Shown here in pieces: positions 22,452-31,414 of a stretch of DNA of 33,828 bases (within the stretch, counting starts at the first letter, position 1; the number at the start of each line of letters is the position of its first letter). The DNA lies in NCBI GenBank assembly GCA_040755795.1, contig JBFLXS010000009.1, forward strand, positions 1 to 33,828, written 5' to 3'. A program made the position numbers and the translations under genes. Below the pieces are notes generated by a model that was not told the DNA's origin, ran no database searches, and saw nothing but the letters and a program-made list of their open reading frames with translations. The DNA comes from a bacterium. GTDB lineage: Bacteria > UBA9089 > CG2-30-40-21 > SBAY01.

Positions 22452-22526
22452 ATGCAAGGGCTACACATTGGCAAAGGCACCAGCTTTGGACTGGGGAAAT
22501 ATAAAGTAGTATCAATAACCTACTGA
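22452..22526 (+). pseudogene. Relic of a second cas6 3' end
   Basis: Reads MQGLHIGKGTSFGLGKYKVV and a few more residues to a stop. HIGKGTSFGLGKYK is identical to the glycine-rich loop of the intact Cas6, and the DNA is nearly identical to 21358-21405 (ATTGGCAAAGGCACCAGC, then TTTGGACTGGGGAAATATAA). It is the tail of a duplicated or recombined cas6. A 3' repeat region (22560-22693) with hairpins (GTGTCTGGTAGTCTATGT against ACATAGACACCCAGACAC) and a family A right end, CCTGAACGGTTAC, follows. Confidence 0.6.
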
Positions 22527-22923
22527 CAAAGCTATCCTGAAATTTCCACCTTGAATTTTTTCTTGATCGTATAGGAAAGTATAACATACCACGAATTTCA
22601 CGAATTGGACGAATAAAAATGTATCTAAGTGTCTGGTAGTCTATGTAACCCAAACACATAGACACCCAGACACCAGACCACCTGAACGGTTACATTATTC
22701 TAATAATTATCCTGAAATCGGCAAGTATCTGAGTAAAAAGGGGAGAGGGGGGTGAAAAAGAAGGCTATTTTGACAAATTTGGGAGAGAATTAAGGAGAAG
22801 ATGAAGGGAATTAGATAACGGATAGAAAAGAGATAGGATTAAGATGGGAGTGAGTCATAATTTGGGCACAATACGAGTGTGTCTAAAGTTCTTTGAAAAG
22901 TGAATATGGTCAAATTGCTGTAG

Positions 22924-24270
22924 TTAACATCGAACCGGGGTAAAGCCATTAGCTACAAAATAGAAGAAGGCATCAAGATTTGTTTTGATTATCTGAATGA
23001 TAGACTCAAGAAGTTTATTGGCGGCGAGTTTAATTCGATGGAATCTACCCTTGCCGAGGATATTGCCAGGGATATTGATGATTTGTCTGCGGATGGTTTT
23101 AATCTCACAGTTTTTCTTATCCTCAGGCAACAAAGCCTGTCTATACCAATTCATCAGGTTGTAGGCGATAACTTTAATGAACATAAATGCCTGATTGCGA
23201 ATTTTGAGATGTTGAGATGCTTCTTCTACAGCAAAACCATCTTTGAGTTCATCTATTTTGTTCTCGACATTAGCCCTATCATCATAGAAGTTCATAATCT
23301 CAGCTGGGTCACCTTCCATATTGGTGACGACAGCTTCATAACGATAGAAATCCTTATAGTCGAGGAGGAGTTGGGATGTATCTTTATCTATTTTCACTCT
23401 ACGGATGACAAATCTTCTGGGTTTTTTCCAGGTTTTAAGCAGGAATTCTTTACTGGTAATACTGGTGTATTCGTCAATTTCTTTCCAGTCTTTTTCAGGG
23501 ATGGAGATGATTAATTTTCTAAGATTTTCTCTTAGAGGAGCTTTACAGACATATTCTAAATATAACTCTTCAAACTTGATGAGGTTATCTTCATCAAAGA
23601 AGCCTTTATCTAATCTAAGTTTTGTGGCTACATAATTGGGAGGTAACAGGTCGAGGCAAGTTTGAAAGAAAGGAAGGAAATCACCATTACTATGAACCTT
23701 GCCTGAGTAAAGATTAAAATGGAGCAATTCATTAGATGAACCAATAAAACAGACCTTAACTTTAAAGGAAGGTCGACCATGATAACGAGGATTATAACCA
23801 ACTTCGCCACCTTCTTGATGACCATGAAGGGTGACAACTGAATCATCAAAATCCAGGGTGACATGGGTATGACCTGACCACTTTGATTTAAGGTGGTTTA
23901 ACTTTTTATTGATATTGATAAGTTCCTGGATATGCGTTTGTTGAAAGGCAGAGAGAAGATTACGAAAGACCTTTTCTGATGGGAAAGATGAGATTTGTTT
24001 AAGGTCAAGATAACCAGGGTCAAATCGTAAAGTTTCTGTATGTTCAAAACGGGATAATCCCAGACAGCAACAATCAATCAGATGTTCTAATGTTTGAGGT
24101 GCAGAATAAAGGCTGTTAATGGGTTTAGAAAGGGTGAAGTTGTTTTTAATGATACCTGTTAGATCAATAGCTTGTTTAAAGGTTTCTATAGTATGGAAGT
24201 TACCAAACTGGGTGACGGTATCATTACCGAATTCAACCTGGAGATTAACAGGTCTGATTTTGCGAACCAA
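22924..24270 (-). CDS. IS1380-family transposase
   Basis: DDE transposase. D140/D142 (LDFDDS), D221 (RLDKGFF) and E336 (DDRANVENKIDELKDGF) are the probable catalytic triad; the last stretch is typical of IS1380. From the TTG at 24270 it has 448 residues. The same frame stays open 31 codons upstream, to an ATT at 24363, and that stretch (PQIDTRPRKERRPEIIAL) looks like genuine protein. AAGGAGA lies just before it, but there is no ATG, GTG or TTG there, only ATT or ACG. The true start may therefore be a near-cognate codon at 24363-24357. No frameshift is seen and the gene may be active. Confidence 0.85.
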   Translation of the reverse strand: MVRKIRPVNLQVEFGNDTVTQFGNFHTIETFKQAIDLTGIIKNNFTLSKPINSLYSAPQTLEHLIDCCCLGLSRFEHTETLRFDPGYLDLKQISSFPSEKVFRNLLSAFQQTHIQELININKKLNHLKSKWSGHTHVTLDFDDSVVTLHGHQEGGEVGYNPRYHGRPSFKVKVCFIGSSNELLHFNLYSGKVHSNGDFLPFFQTCLDLLPPNYVATKLRLDKGFFDEDNLIKFEELYLEYVCKAPLRENLRKLIISIPEKDWKEIDEYTSITSKEFLLKTWKKPRRFVIRRVKIDKDTSQLLLDYKDFYRYEAVVTNMEGDPAEIMNFYDDRANVENKIDELKDGFAVEEASQHLKIRNQAFMFIKVIAYNLMNWYRQALLPEDKKNCEIKTIRRQIINIPGNILGKGRFHRIKLAANKLLESIIQIIKTNLDAFFYFVANGFTPVRC

Positions 24271-24361
24271 TTTTCGTTTTCTTTTCTCCAGAGCGATAAT
24301 TTCTGGTCGTCGTTCTTTACGAGGACGGGTATCTATTTGAGGGGTTAAAGAAGTAATCGTA

Positions 24362-24439
24362 ATTGGTCTCCTTTTTATGTTAACTTTAGTAATATGAATT
24401 ACTTACATAAAGTATAGCATAGGAGGAGACCAATGTCAA
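24362..24439 (-). promoter_or_regulatory. Transposase promoter and ribosome-site-hiding inverted repeat
   Basis: On the minus strand, TTGACA (24439-24434) and TATACT (24416-24411) are 17 bases apart. ATTGGTCTCCT (24362-24372) and AGGAGACCAAT (24424-24434) are perfect 11-bp inverted repeats. One arm covers the transposase ribosome-binding site; the other lies upstream of the transcript start. Only read-through RNA from outside would contain both arms and fold the ribosome site away. Confidence 0.6.
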
Positions 24440-24543
24440 GTATTTTTGTTAAAAAATTTGCAGATTTTTTAATGAGTTAAGTATTTATATATCAAGTGGT
24501 TAAAGGTATAGAGAAAAGGTCACTTGCCGATTTAAGGATTATA

Positions 24544-24639
24544 GCACCTATTAATCGAAATTTGACATAGAATTCTCTAATCCTCTAATTCGCTAATCTC
24601 TAATTCACTATACTATGTAAAGTTTTGACTAATAACTGC
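24544..24639. mobile_element. Family C inverted-repeat element
   Basis: Begins GCACCTATTAATCGAAATTT and ends AGTTTTGACTAATAACTGC; the ends are imperfect inverted repeats, flanked by TATA on both sides. A longer copy is at 6016-6240. The IS1380-family element inserted at its left edge. Confidence 0.55.
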
Positions 24640-24685
24640 TATAGTATTCATTCGTAAAATTCGTTTAATTCGTGGTAACTTTTTC

Positions 24686-24714
24686 TTGACATTCTTAATG
24701 GTAAATAGTATATT
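24686..24714 (+). promoter_or_regulatory. Promoter upstream of the broken nucleotidyltransferase gene
   Basis: TTGACA at 24686-24691 and TATATT at 24709-24714 with 17-base spacing, about 30 bases before the ATG at 24745. AGGTAGAG serves as a ribosome-binding site. Confidence 0.5.
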
Positions 24715-24744
24715 AAAGAGTATCTAAAAGCCTGAGGTAGAGTT

Positions 24745-25057
24745 ATGAATAACGGGTTAAAAGAGAGTGAGATAGAGAAAATTATCGAAGCCTTAAAGAG
24801 ATTTCCTCAGATTGAACAAGCGATTATATTTGGTTCACGCGCCAAAGGAAGCCATAAAAAAGGCTCTGATATTGATTTGGCGATAAAAGGCAAGGACATT
24901 ACCGAAGAAACTCGCAATCATCTATAGTTTTATGCTTAACGAAGAAACCCCCTTACCATATTTTTTTGATGTGGTTCATTACGAAAGCATAAATAACCCT
25001 GATTTGATTGAACATATCAACCGTATGGGAAAAATTATTTATAAAGGGGCAGAGTAA
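24745..25057 (+). pseudogene. Frameshifted minimal nucleotidyltransferase
   Basis: The first frame reads AIIFGSRAKGS and GSDIDLAIKG (GSx10DxD) and stops at 24927. A +1 frame then continues SFMLNEETPLPYFFDVVHYE to IIYKGAE, the usual C-terminal half of this family. A single-base shift near 24920-24926 splits the gene. The second part's TAA is supplied by the GTAAC end of a family A fragment at 25054. No HEPN partner is adjacent. Confidence 0.7.
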
Positions 25058-25331
25058 CTATTCAGCCACTGATTAACACGGATTAGCAGGGATAAATACA
25101 GAGGTCAGAAGATAGAAGGCAGAGGACAGATGAGAAAGGGGGAAACGGAGAAAGGGAGAAATCGGTCTAATCTCCGGTAAAATCTTGCGGATATTTTCAG
25201 GGGAAGTTTCACGCCAAGCACGCAAAGAACGCAAAAGGAAATAAGGCAAAAAATTACCTTTGCGTCCTTTGCGTGAAAAAATTAAAAATCTGTAAAATCT
25301 GCGAAATCTGCGGATATTTTGAGGTAAAAAG
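25054..25331. repeat. Family A left end and fold-back repeats before cas10
   Basis: GTAACTATTCAGCCACTGAT at 25054 matches the element at 1896, but no right end is found before cas10. The rest is short repeats (GGTCAGAAGATAGAAGGCAG) and a fold-back, CGCAAAGAACGCAAAAGG with TTTGCGTCCTTTGCGTG (about 25215-25280). No gene is seen. The cas operon promoter must lie here or upstream but is not obvious. Confidence 0.5.
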
Positions 25332-27923
25332 ATGAAAGATAATAATCAAGAATATCAAACCGTAATCTTAGCCGCACTTTTGCATGATATTGGGAAGTTT
25401 ATTCAACGGCAGAGTAATATTATCGCAATTAGTCAGAGTCATACTAAATTTTCTAAAGATTTCTTTTCTGAAGAAGAAGATTTTCATGCACTTTGGCTAA
25501 GGGATGATATTGATTTAGAATTGATAGAAAAGATAGTTTGGAATCACCATAATGCTATAATTGAAGAAACAAGAAGGAAAGGAGATTTTAAAAATAAACG
25601 AGAGGAAGCCCTCTGTCAATTGGTTAGTGACGCAGATACTTTCTCTGCGGGCGAAAGACATAGTGAAACTTTAAAAGATAAACAAGAAAGTGAAGAAAAA
25701 AGAGTGTATTTTACTAAGAGACCATTAGACCCTATCTTTAGCCAGGTAGAACTGTTCTGCAACCCTTCATCAAGCGTATCTCCCTATAAAATTGGAAAAT
25801 TAGAGCCAAAAGGTGCTTTTCCTGATGGACCAAAACAGATACAAGAGGGTGAGATATTAGAGCACTACAAGAATCACTTTATCCCTGAGTTAAAGGAGAT
25901 AACTGCTGATAACTTTGATGGATTCTATAATTCATTACTCTCTCTTTTAGAAAAGTATACCTGGTGTCTTCCCAGTGATACTACAAAAGATATAGCCGAT
26001 ATATCTCTTTACGACCATCTTAAAACTACCAGTGCTATTGCTGCCTGCCTTTACCGATTTCATGAGCAAGATATTGAAAGCTACCTTGACTCTTCCAAAG
26101 CTCAATACAAGTTTAGATTGATTGGTGGAGACTTATCAGGAATTCAAGATTATATCTTTAAGATTACTGAGAAGGGCAGAGGAGGGGTAGCGAAAAGACT
26201 CAGAAGCCGCTCATTCTATTTATCCGTCTTGTTAGAGGTTACTATTCAAAAAATCCTTCATCATTTAAAACTTCCTTACAGTTGTAATCTAATTTCAGCG
26301 GGGGGGCGTTTTGTCCTCCTTGCTCCAGAAAATATCAGTGATAAGATGATGAAAGACCTCCAGAAAGAAATTTCAACCTGGTTATTTGAAAAGTTCTTTG
26401 GCCAAATAACGATTAATCTAAATTGGGAAGTAATAATTACAGGTTATAGTCTCAAAATAGGAAAATTCCATCGCTATCTGAATAGAGTTTATGAGAATTT
26501 AGAGCTAAAGAAACAACGAAAGAATTCAGAGATTTTGTTTGATGGGAAATGGCTTGAGAGAAAGTTTGTAAGAGAAAGCCAATATGAACGTTACAGCCAG
26601 AAGGAAGGAGGAGCAAAAGATTGCCAGATTTGCCATTGCTTTCCTGCAAGCAAAAAAGATAATGATGGACCAGAGATATGTTCTCAGTGTGCCCTGGACA
26701 AGAAGATTGGAGAGATGCTCCCTAAAACAGAGTATATAGCTTTGGGGAAGGCAAGGCCTGATGAATTTCAAAGAAATGAAGCCGACCTAATCTTCTTTAA
26801 TAACGGAAAAGAAGGGGAGGAAGTCTATTTCTTGAAATTAATCAAACAACACTGTACTCAATTGCCACAAGTAAATGACCATTATTATCTTCTTTACCGT
26901 CTTTATGATGTTCTGGAAAAGAAGATAGAACCTACTGACCTTGGAATTATGAATAAATTCTTTGCTAACTATGTGCCTCTTTACAAAGACTTGGATGAGG
27001 AAGAAAAAGAACTTATCGATGAGGATCAGGAAACAAAGCCTGGCAGCATTCTTACCTTTGGAACCTTAGCCAATCTATCTCAACGGAAGAATCGGGATGG
27101 AGATTGGCAAGGAGAAAGACGAATAGGTCTTTTGAAGGCAGATGTAGATCGTTTAGGAGTAATCTTTAATCTTGGTTTAGGAAAAGATGTTACAGTCTCA
27201 AGATATTTAACGATGAGCAGGATGATTGACCTCTTTTTTGCCGGCTGGGTTGAAAGAACCATCTCTACAGAATTTAGGGAACTCTACACTGTATTTTCTG
27301 GTGGGGACGACCTCTTTCTGGTAGGTCCCTGGGAGGAAATAATTAAGTTTTCTCAAAGATTATACAAAGAATTCCGCTCTTTTACCTGCCAGAATGACAA
27401 TATTACCCTTTCTGCAGGCATTGCTGTTCTTAAACCTAAACTGCCAATTGCCAGAGGCGCCATATTGGTAAATGAATTGCTTAAGGACGCTAAGGCAAGC
27501 AACGGAAGGTTTTTAATTGGTGAGGTATCTGAAGATGAAGGAAGAGACCAACTCACACTTTTTGGAACTACTCTGAAGTGGAATGAAATGGAAGAGACCC
27601 TTCCTTTTAAGGACTTGCTCATTGATGAATTGAAGAGAAAAGATTCCCCATTTAAGGTAGCATTTCTTCACCGTCTATTAAAATATCACCGGATGTATCT
27701 GAATGTTCAGAAGGGGGTGGTTGAAGATTTACTTTATCGCTCTCATCTGGCTTATGATATAGGAAGGAATATCAAGAGAAAAGAAAAAGATAGCAAGAAA
27801 GTTCAAGAGGAATTGATGAAATGGTTAGAACCCCTTTATTCAAATGATGATGGGGTTAAGAACAAATTGATGAAGAATATGAAAGTCCCTGTATTCTGGG
27901 CAATTTATAAAAATAGGAGGTAA
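25332..27923 (+). CDS. cas10: Cas10/Csm1, large subunit of the type III-A complex
   Basis: Signature subunit of the Csm surveillance complex, 863 residues. The N-terminal HD nuclease domain has LLH18-D19-IGKF and the later histidines WNHHN, and would cut single-stranded DNA. GDLSGIQDYIFK (about 264) opens the first palm domain. Cysteines C431, C434, C450 and C453 form a zinc site. The second palm has the intact cyclase motif G657-G658-D659-D660, so cyclic oligoadenylate synthesis is expected on target binding. FDGFYNSLLSLLEKYTWCLPSDT is typical of Csm1. GAGG precedes the ATG. It leads a five-gene operon with gaps or overlaps of a few bases. Confidence 0.93.
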   Translation: MKDNNQEYQTVILAALLHDIGKFIQRQSNIIAISQSHTKFSKDFFSEEEDFHALWLRDDIDLELIEKIVWNHHNAIIEETRRKGDFKNKREEALCQLVSDADTFSAGERHSETLKDKQESEEKRVYFTKRPLDPIFSQVELFCNPSSSVSPYKIGKLEPKGAFPDGPKQIQEGEILEHYKNHFIPELKEITADNFDGFYNSLLSLLEKYTWCLPSDTTKDIADISLYDHLKTTSAIAACLYRFHEQDIESYLDSSKAQYKFRLIGGDLSGIQDYIFKITEKGRGGVAKRLRSRSFYLSVLLEVTIQKILHHLKLPYSCNLISAGGRFVLLAPENISDKMMKDLQKEISTWLFEKFFGQITINLNWEVIITGYSLKIGKFHRYLNRVYENLELKKQRKNSEILFDGKWLERKFVRESQYERYSQKEGGAKDCQICHCFPASKKDNDGPEICSQCALDKKIGEMLPKTEYIALGKARPDEFQRNEADLIFFNNGKEGEEVYFLKLIKQHCTQLPQVNDHYYLLYRLYDVLEKKIEPTDLGIMNKFFANYVPLYKDLDEEEKELIDEDQETKPGSILTFGTLANLSQRKNRDGDWQGERRIGLLKADVDRLGVIFNLGLGKDVTVSRYLTMSRMIDLFFAGWVERTISTEFRELYTVFSGGDDLFLVGPWEEIIKFSQRLYKEFRSFTCQNDNITLSAGIAVLKPKLPIARGAILVNELLKDAKASNGRFLIGEVSEDEGRDQLTLFGTTLKWNEMEETLPFKDLLIDELKRKDSPFKVAFLHRLLKYHRMYLNVQKGVVEDLLYRSHLAYDIGRNIKRKEKDSKKVQEELMKWLEPLYSNDDGVKNKLMKNMKVPVFWAIYKNRR

Positions 27924-27928
27924 TTAGA

Positions 27929-28336
27929 ATGGAGACAAATTATGATAGCTTTTTTTATGAAGAAAAGAGCGGTCAAGCGGTCATTCGTGAGGAACTATTG
28001 ACCAATAGGGCTCAAGATTGGGCTAAGAGCTTTTTAAAAGCTCGTCCACCACTTCACTCTGCCCAACTGAGGAGGTTTTATCATGATGTTAAGTCATTAG
28101 AGGCAAAGGTTACTACAGAGGATGAGTTTACCAAATATAGACCTTTGGTCAAGATGCTAAAATCAAAGGTAGCCTATGCCTGCCCGAAAACTTATAGTGG
28201 ACGAAAAGTACCCTGGGAATTCAGAGAGTTTATTGAAAAATGTGTTGACGAAATCAATTCACTCCAGGATTTTAAATCTTTTACCCTGGTATTTGAGGCA
28301 GTAGTAGGATATTTCTTTGGTGAAGGAGGTAGGTAA
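27929..28336 (+). CDS. csm2: Csm2, small subunit
   Basis: A 135-residue helical protein forming the inner filament of the Csm complex, beside the target RNA. AQDWAKSFLKARPPLHSAQLRRFYHDV and the C-terminal FKSFTLVFEAVVGYFFGEGG are typical of Csm2. AGGAGG lies just upstream, at the end of cas10. One base separates it from csm3. Confidence 0.85.
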   Translation: METNYDSFFYEEKSGQAVIREELLTNRAQDWAKSFLKARPPLHSAQLRRFYHDVKSLEAKVTTEDEFTKYRPLVKMLKSKVAYACPKTYSGRKVPWEFREFIEKCVDEINSLQDFKSFTLVFEAVVGYFFGEGGR

Positions 28337-28337
28337 G

Positions 28338-29093
28338 ATGTCAGAAGAAATTAAATTGCAACTTAAAGGATGCAAGGTGATAAATGGAACTATCACCTGC
28401 AAAACCGGGCTTCACATTGGGGGAACAGCCGAGACTATTGAGATTGGAGGTATGGACAACCCTATTATTAAACACCCAATTACTCAATTGCCTTACATCC
28501 CTGGTTCTTCTATCAAAGGTAAGATGCGAAGTCTATTAGAATGGAAGTTAGATAACTTCCAACGCAATGGAGATGTGCATCAATATGATGACCGTAAATG
28601 TTTAAGAGAAAAATGTCCTATCTGCCGTATCTTTGGCACATCCTCTGATAAGGCACAAATTGGCCCCAGTCGGCTCATTGTTCGTGATGCCTTTCTTACA
28701 GAAAATTCACAGAAAAAACTTGAGGAGTTGAAAAAGCAGAAAGGATTGATGTATGCTGAAGAAAAGACAGAGAATACCATAAATCGCCTCAGTGCCAGAG
28801 CCAATCCCAGAACACAGGAAAGGGTGCCGGCTGATATTGTCTTTGAGTTTGAGATGATTTATCGGCTGTTTGAACTCAATAATGATAGAGGCAAAGTTGA
28901 TGAAGAGCTCTTTAGGTATGTAGAAGAAGGGATAAGGTTAATACAAACAGATGCCCTTGGAGGCTCTGGAAGTCGGGGCTATGGTAAGGTTGAATTTGAA
29001 TATGAGGTTAAAGATTGCCCCCTTGAAACTAAGTCTGAAGAGGTAAAAGCAAATGACAAACTACAAAACTTACAAAGTGACCCTAAAGATTAA
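28338..29093 (+). CDS. csm3: Csm3, backbone RAMP subunit with target-RNA cleavage residue
   Basis: Forms the repeated backbone and cuts the bound target RNA. 251 residues from the ATG at 28338, which has GAAGGAGG upstream; a longer frame from 28317 lacks that support. Motifs: GLHIGG (24-29), GG-M-D40-NP, where the aspartate matches the catalytic residue of Csm3 (D33 in characterised homologues), PYIPGSSIKGKMRSLLE, and near the C-terminus the glycine loop DALGGSGSRGYGKVEFE. CLREKCPICRIFG may bind zinc. Its 3' end overlaps csm4 by 41 bases. Confidence 0.92.
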   Translation: MSEEIKLQLKGCKVINGTITCKTGLHIGGTAETIEIGGMDNPIIKHPITQLPYIPGSSIKGKMRSLLEWKLDNFQRNGDVHQYDDRKCLREKCPICRIFGTSSDKAQIGPSRLIVRDAFLTENSQKKLEELKKQKGLMYAEEKTENTINRLSARANPRTQERVPADIVFEFEMIYRLFELNNDRGKVDEELFRYVEEGIRLIQTDALGGSGSRGYGKVEFEYEVKDCPLETKSEEVKANDKLQNLQSDPKD

Positions 29094-30099
29094 ATCTTCA
29101 GTTATTACCCCTTTTCAGGCTGATACCATCTTTGGCACTTTATGCTGGGGAATTAGATTCCTTGAGAAAGAAGAAGAACTGAAGAAATTCATTGATGCCT
29201 CTTTAGGAGAATATCCGCCCCTTATCATTTCTGATGGTTTCCCTGAAGGCTATCTGATAAAACCTGTTTTAGAACCATTAAAATCTAAAGAGTCTGAAGA
29301 ATTAGCCAGAGATTGTTACGGTAAGGAAAAAAGAGGACTGATAAAAGGGATAATGAAATTAAAAGAGCTAAATAGAATAGACTTTATCTCCAAAGATTAT
29401 CTCTTAAACCACATTGACCCTTTATCTTGCATCCAGATGGGAAGGGATTTTTTAACCGGTGGATTCAAAGAGCCTGAAATTGAAAGCCAGACAAATCTGC
29501 ATAATACCTTTAACCGACTTATAGCAAGGGTAAGAGAAGGTGGACTATTTTCTGAAACAGAAACCTATTATTCTTTAGCATCCAGAATTAATTTTTATAT
29601 CAAATTGAATGAAACCGTGTTTCCATTAAGTCGGCTTGAAAATCTACTAAAAGGATATTTAGAAATCAGTGGTTACGGAGCAGATAAATCAGTTGGCAAA
29701 GGACAGATAGAATTTATGGCGATTGAAGATTCAGATTTATCTTGTGCCAAACAACCTAATGCTTTCATTTCTTTATCATCCTTTGTTCCTGATTCTGATG
29801 ACCCAGCAAATGGCTTTTACATCCCTTTAATCAAATATGGAAAGTTAGGTGAGCATTATGCCAGCTCTAAGATTAATAAACTTGATCGGAATAATCGAAT
29901 AATTGGATTGCATCCATTTAAGAAACCACTCTATATGTTTAAAGCAGGTTCTGTATTTTTTCTGGATGGAAAGCCATTGAAAGAGTATTATGGACAGATA
30001 ATTAAAAATGTCCATTGGGATACTGAAATTATCCATTATGGCTTGGCTTTTCCATTAGGAGTGAAAATTGAAGAAACCATGGAAGGTGAAGTATGCTAA
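29053..30099 (+). CDS. csm4: Csm4, crRNA 5'-end-binding RAMP subunit
   Basis: A 348-residue RAMP protein that caps the complex at the crRNA 5' tag and contacts Cas10. TPFQADTIFGTLCWGIRFL is the typical N-terminal Csm4 segment; ISGYGADKSVGKGQIEF is the glycine-rich loop, and YGLAFPLGVKIE closes the protein. It starts inside csm3 and overlaps csm5 by 7 bases (ATGCTAA), so translation is coupled. Confidence 0.88.
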   Translation: MTNYKTYKVTLKIKSSVITPFQADTIFGTLCWGIRFLEKEEELKKFIDASLGEYPPLIISDGFPEGYLIKPVLEPLKSKESEELARDCYGKEKRGLIKGIMKLKELNRIDFISKDYLLNHIDPLSCIQMGRDFLTGGFKEPEIESQTNLHNTFNRLIARVREGGLFSETETYYSLASRINFYIKLNETVFPLSRLENLLKGYLEISGYGADKSVGKGQIEFMAIEDSDLSCAKQPNAFISLSSFVPDSDDPANGFYIPLIKYGKLGEHYASSKINKLDRNNRIIGLHPFKKPLYMFKAGSVFFLDGKPLKEYYGQIIKNVHWDTEIIHYGLAFPLGVKIEETMEGEVC

Positions 30100-31136
30100 C
30101 TTATAAATTTCAGGTTGAAATTCTTACCCCAATTCATATTGGCAGTAAAGATGAGATTGAGTCTTATGAGTATGTAATCAAAAATGGCAAATTGTTCAAA
30201 ATCAATCTGGCTGATTTTCTCTATCAATTATCACCTGCTGAGCAAGAAGAGTTTGATAAATTCCTTTCAAGTAACATTGTCCAATTAAGGCAGTTTATCA
30301 GAAATAGAGCAGGCTTTGATAAGTTTGCTGAATTTAGTATTGATGTTTCAAAAACAGTTGCATCTATCTATGAAACTAAATTGCAAGATGTTCATAACCA
30401 GCTTATTGTTGCCCCTTTTATCAGGGAGCTTTCACATCCATTCATTCCTGGCAGTTCTCTTAAAGGGGCAATTAGAACAGCGGTTATCTTTGAACTCTTT
30501 CAAGGCAAAGTTGATGAAAAAATGAAGCCAGATATTTTTGAAGCTGAAGTATTAAAGAGTGAGCGAGGATTCTTTGATGAAAAAGCACAACGATTTGTTA
30601 CCCGAGGTCTGGATGGAGGGAAAGACCCTTTTCGGGCAATCAAGATTACTGATGCCAGATTGCCAGAAAATAGTACTTATGTTGAAAGAGTAGAAACCTT
30701 CTCTAAAAAAACAGCAAAACCTCTTGACATTCAGCTTTTTAAAGAAGTTACCTATTCCTCTCTTCAAAATAAACCTATAATCTTCCTTGCTGAATTCCGT
30801 TTTGATGACCAGCTTATTAATCGGAACAAAGAGATTAAATTAAAATCTATTGATAATGATTTTATCATCAAGGCTTGTAACAACTTTACTCGCCAGATTA
30901 TCAAGCACGAATTAGAATATTTTAAAGACCCCCCGACTAATAAGATTTACTCTCATTTACAAGAAGAATCCCGTAATCTCAATAAAGATACCTTTTTACT
31001 CAGGATTGGCTGGGGAAGTGGTTTTTCCTCAATGACTGTAAATCTAAAACAGGAAAGACCAAAGTCTATTCAAACCAGAAAGTTGATAGATGGATACTTA
31101 CCCCTTGGTTGGATAAAGGTTACAGTAAAAGAATAA
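30093..31136 (+). CDS. csm5: Csm5, crRNA 3'-end RAMP subunit
   Basis: A 347-residue RAMP protein needed for crRNA maturation at the 3' side of the complex. TPIHIGSKDEIESYEYVIKNG, HPFIPGSSLKGAIRTAVIFE and the C-terminal GWGSGFSSMTV are the Csm5 pattern. It is the last gene of the operon. No csm6, other CARF effector, or cas1 follows within the window. The first CRISPR repeat begins 28 bases after its stop. Confidence 0.9.
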   Translation: MLTYKFQVEILTPIHIGSKDEIESYEYVIKNGKLFKINLADFLYQLSPAEQEEFDKFLSSNIVQLRQFIRNRAGFDKFAEFSIDVSKTVASIYETKLQDVHNQLIVAPFIRELSHPFIPGSSLKGAIRTAVIFELFQGKVDEKMKPDIFEAEVLKSERGFFDEKAQRFVTRGLDGGKDPFRAIKITDARLPENSTYVERVETFSKKTAKPLDIQLFKEVTYSSLQNKPIIFLAEFRFDDQLINRNKEIKLKSIDNDFIIKACNNFTRQIIKHELEYFKDPPTNKIYSHLQEESRNLNKDTFLLRIGWGSGFSSMTVNLKQERPKSIQTRKLIDGYLPLGWIKVTVKE

Positions 31137-31164
31137 GGTTGATTATATCTTTGCTCTTTGAAAA

Positions 31165-31353
31165 GTGAATAAGACCTGATGAATAAGGGATTGTGACCTC
31201 GCAATGACGATTTCTCAATAAGGCAAAATTTACGTGCGAATCTAAGACCTGATGAATAAGGGATTGCGACGGTGAATTTCACCCAGCCGTCCTTCGCAGG
31301 GTTGGGATAAATAAAAGTGCGAATAATAGACCTAATGAATAAGGGATTGCGAC
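31165..31353 (+). CRISPR. CRISPR segment 1: three repeats, two spacers
   Basis: The consensus repeat is 37 nt: GTGCGAATAATAGACC, TGATGAATAAG, GGATTGCGAC. Repeats are at 31165-31197 (degenerate 5' end, one change near the 3' end), 31234-31270 and 31317-31353. Spacers are 36 nt (31198-31233) and 46 nt (31271-31316). After the third repeat come CCCGCTGATGGCGGAG and GTTGAAAGTGAAAG repeats instead of a spacer. Adjacent Cas10-Csm genes suggest this is the type III-A array. Confidence 0.85.
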
Positions 31354-31414
31354 CGCCCGCTGATGGCGGAGTTGAAAGTGAAAGTTAAAAGTGAAAGTAA
31401 GGCCTCTAAACAAT

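Larger units (their letters stand above)
22711..24537. mobile_element. IS1380-family insertion sequence, complete, 5-bp target duplication
   Basis: A 1,827-bp element. Its terminal inverted repeats CCTGAAATCGGCAAGT (22711) and ACTTGCCGATTTAAGG (to 24537) match at 15 of 16 positions. The target duplication ATTAT is at 22706-22710 and 24538-24542. It contains one transposase gene on the minus strand. Its right end touches the family C element at 24544, so it inserted into existing repeats. The left non-coding 200 bp contain TTCTTTGAAAAGTGAATA, also seen before the first CRISPR repeat. Confidence 0.85.
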
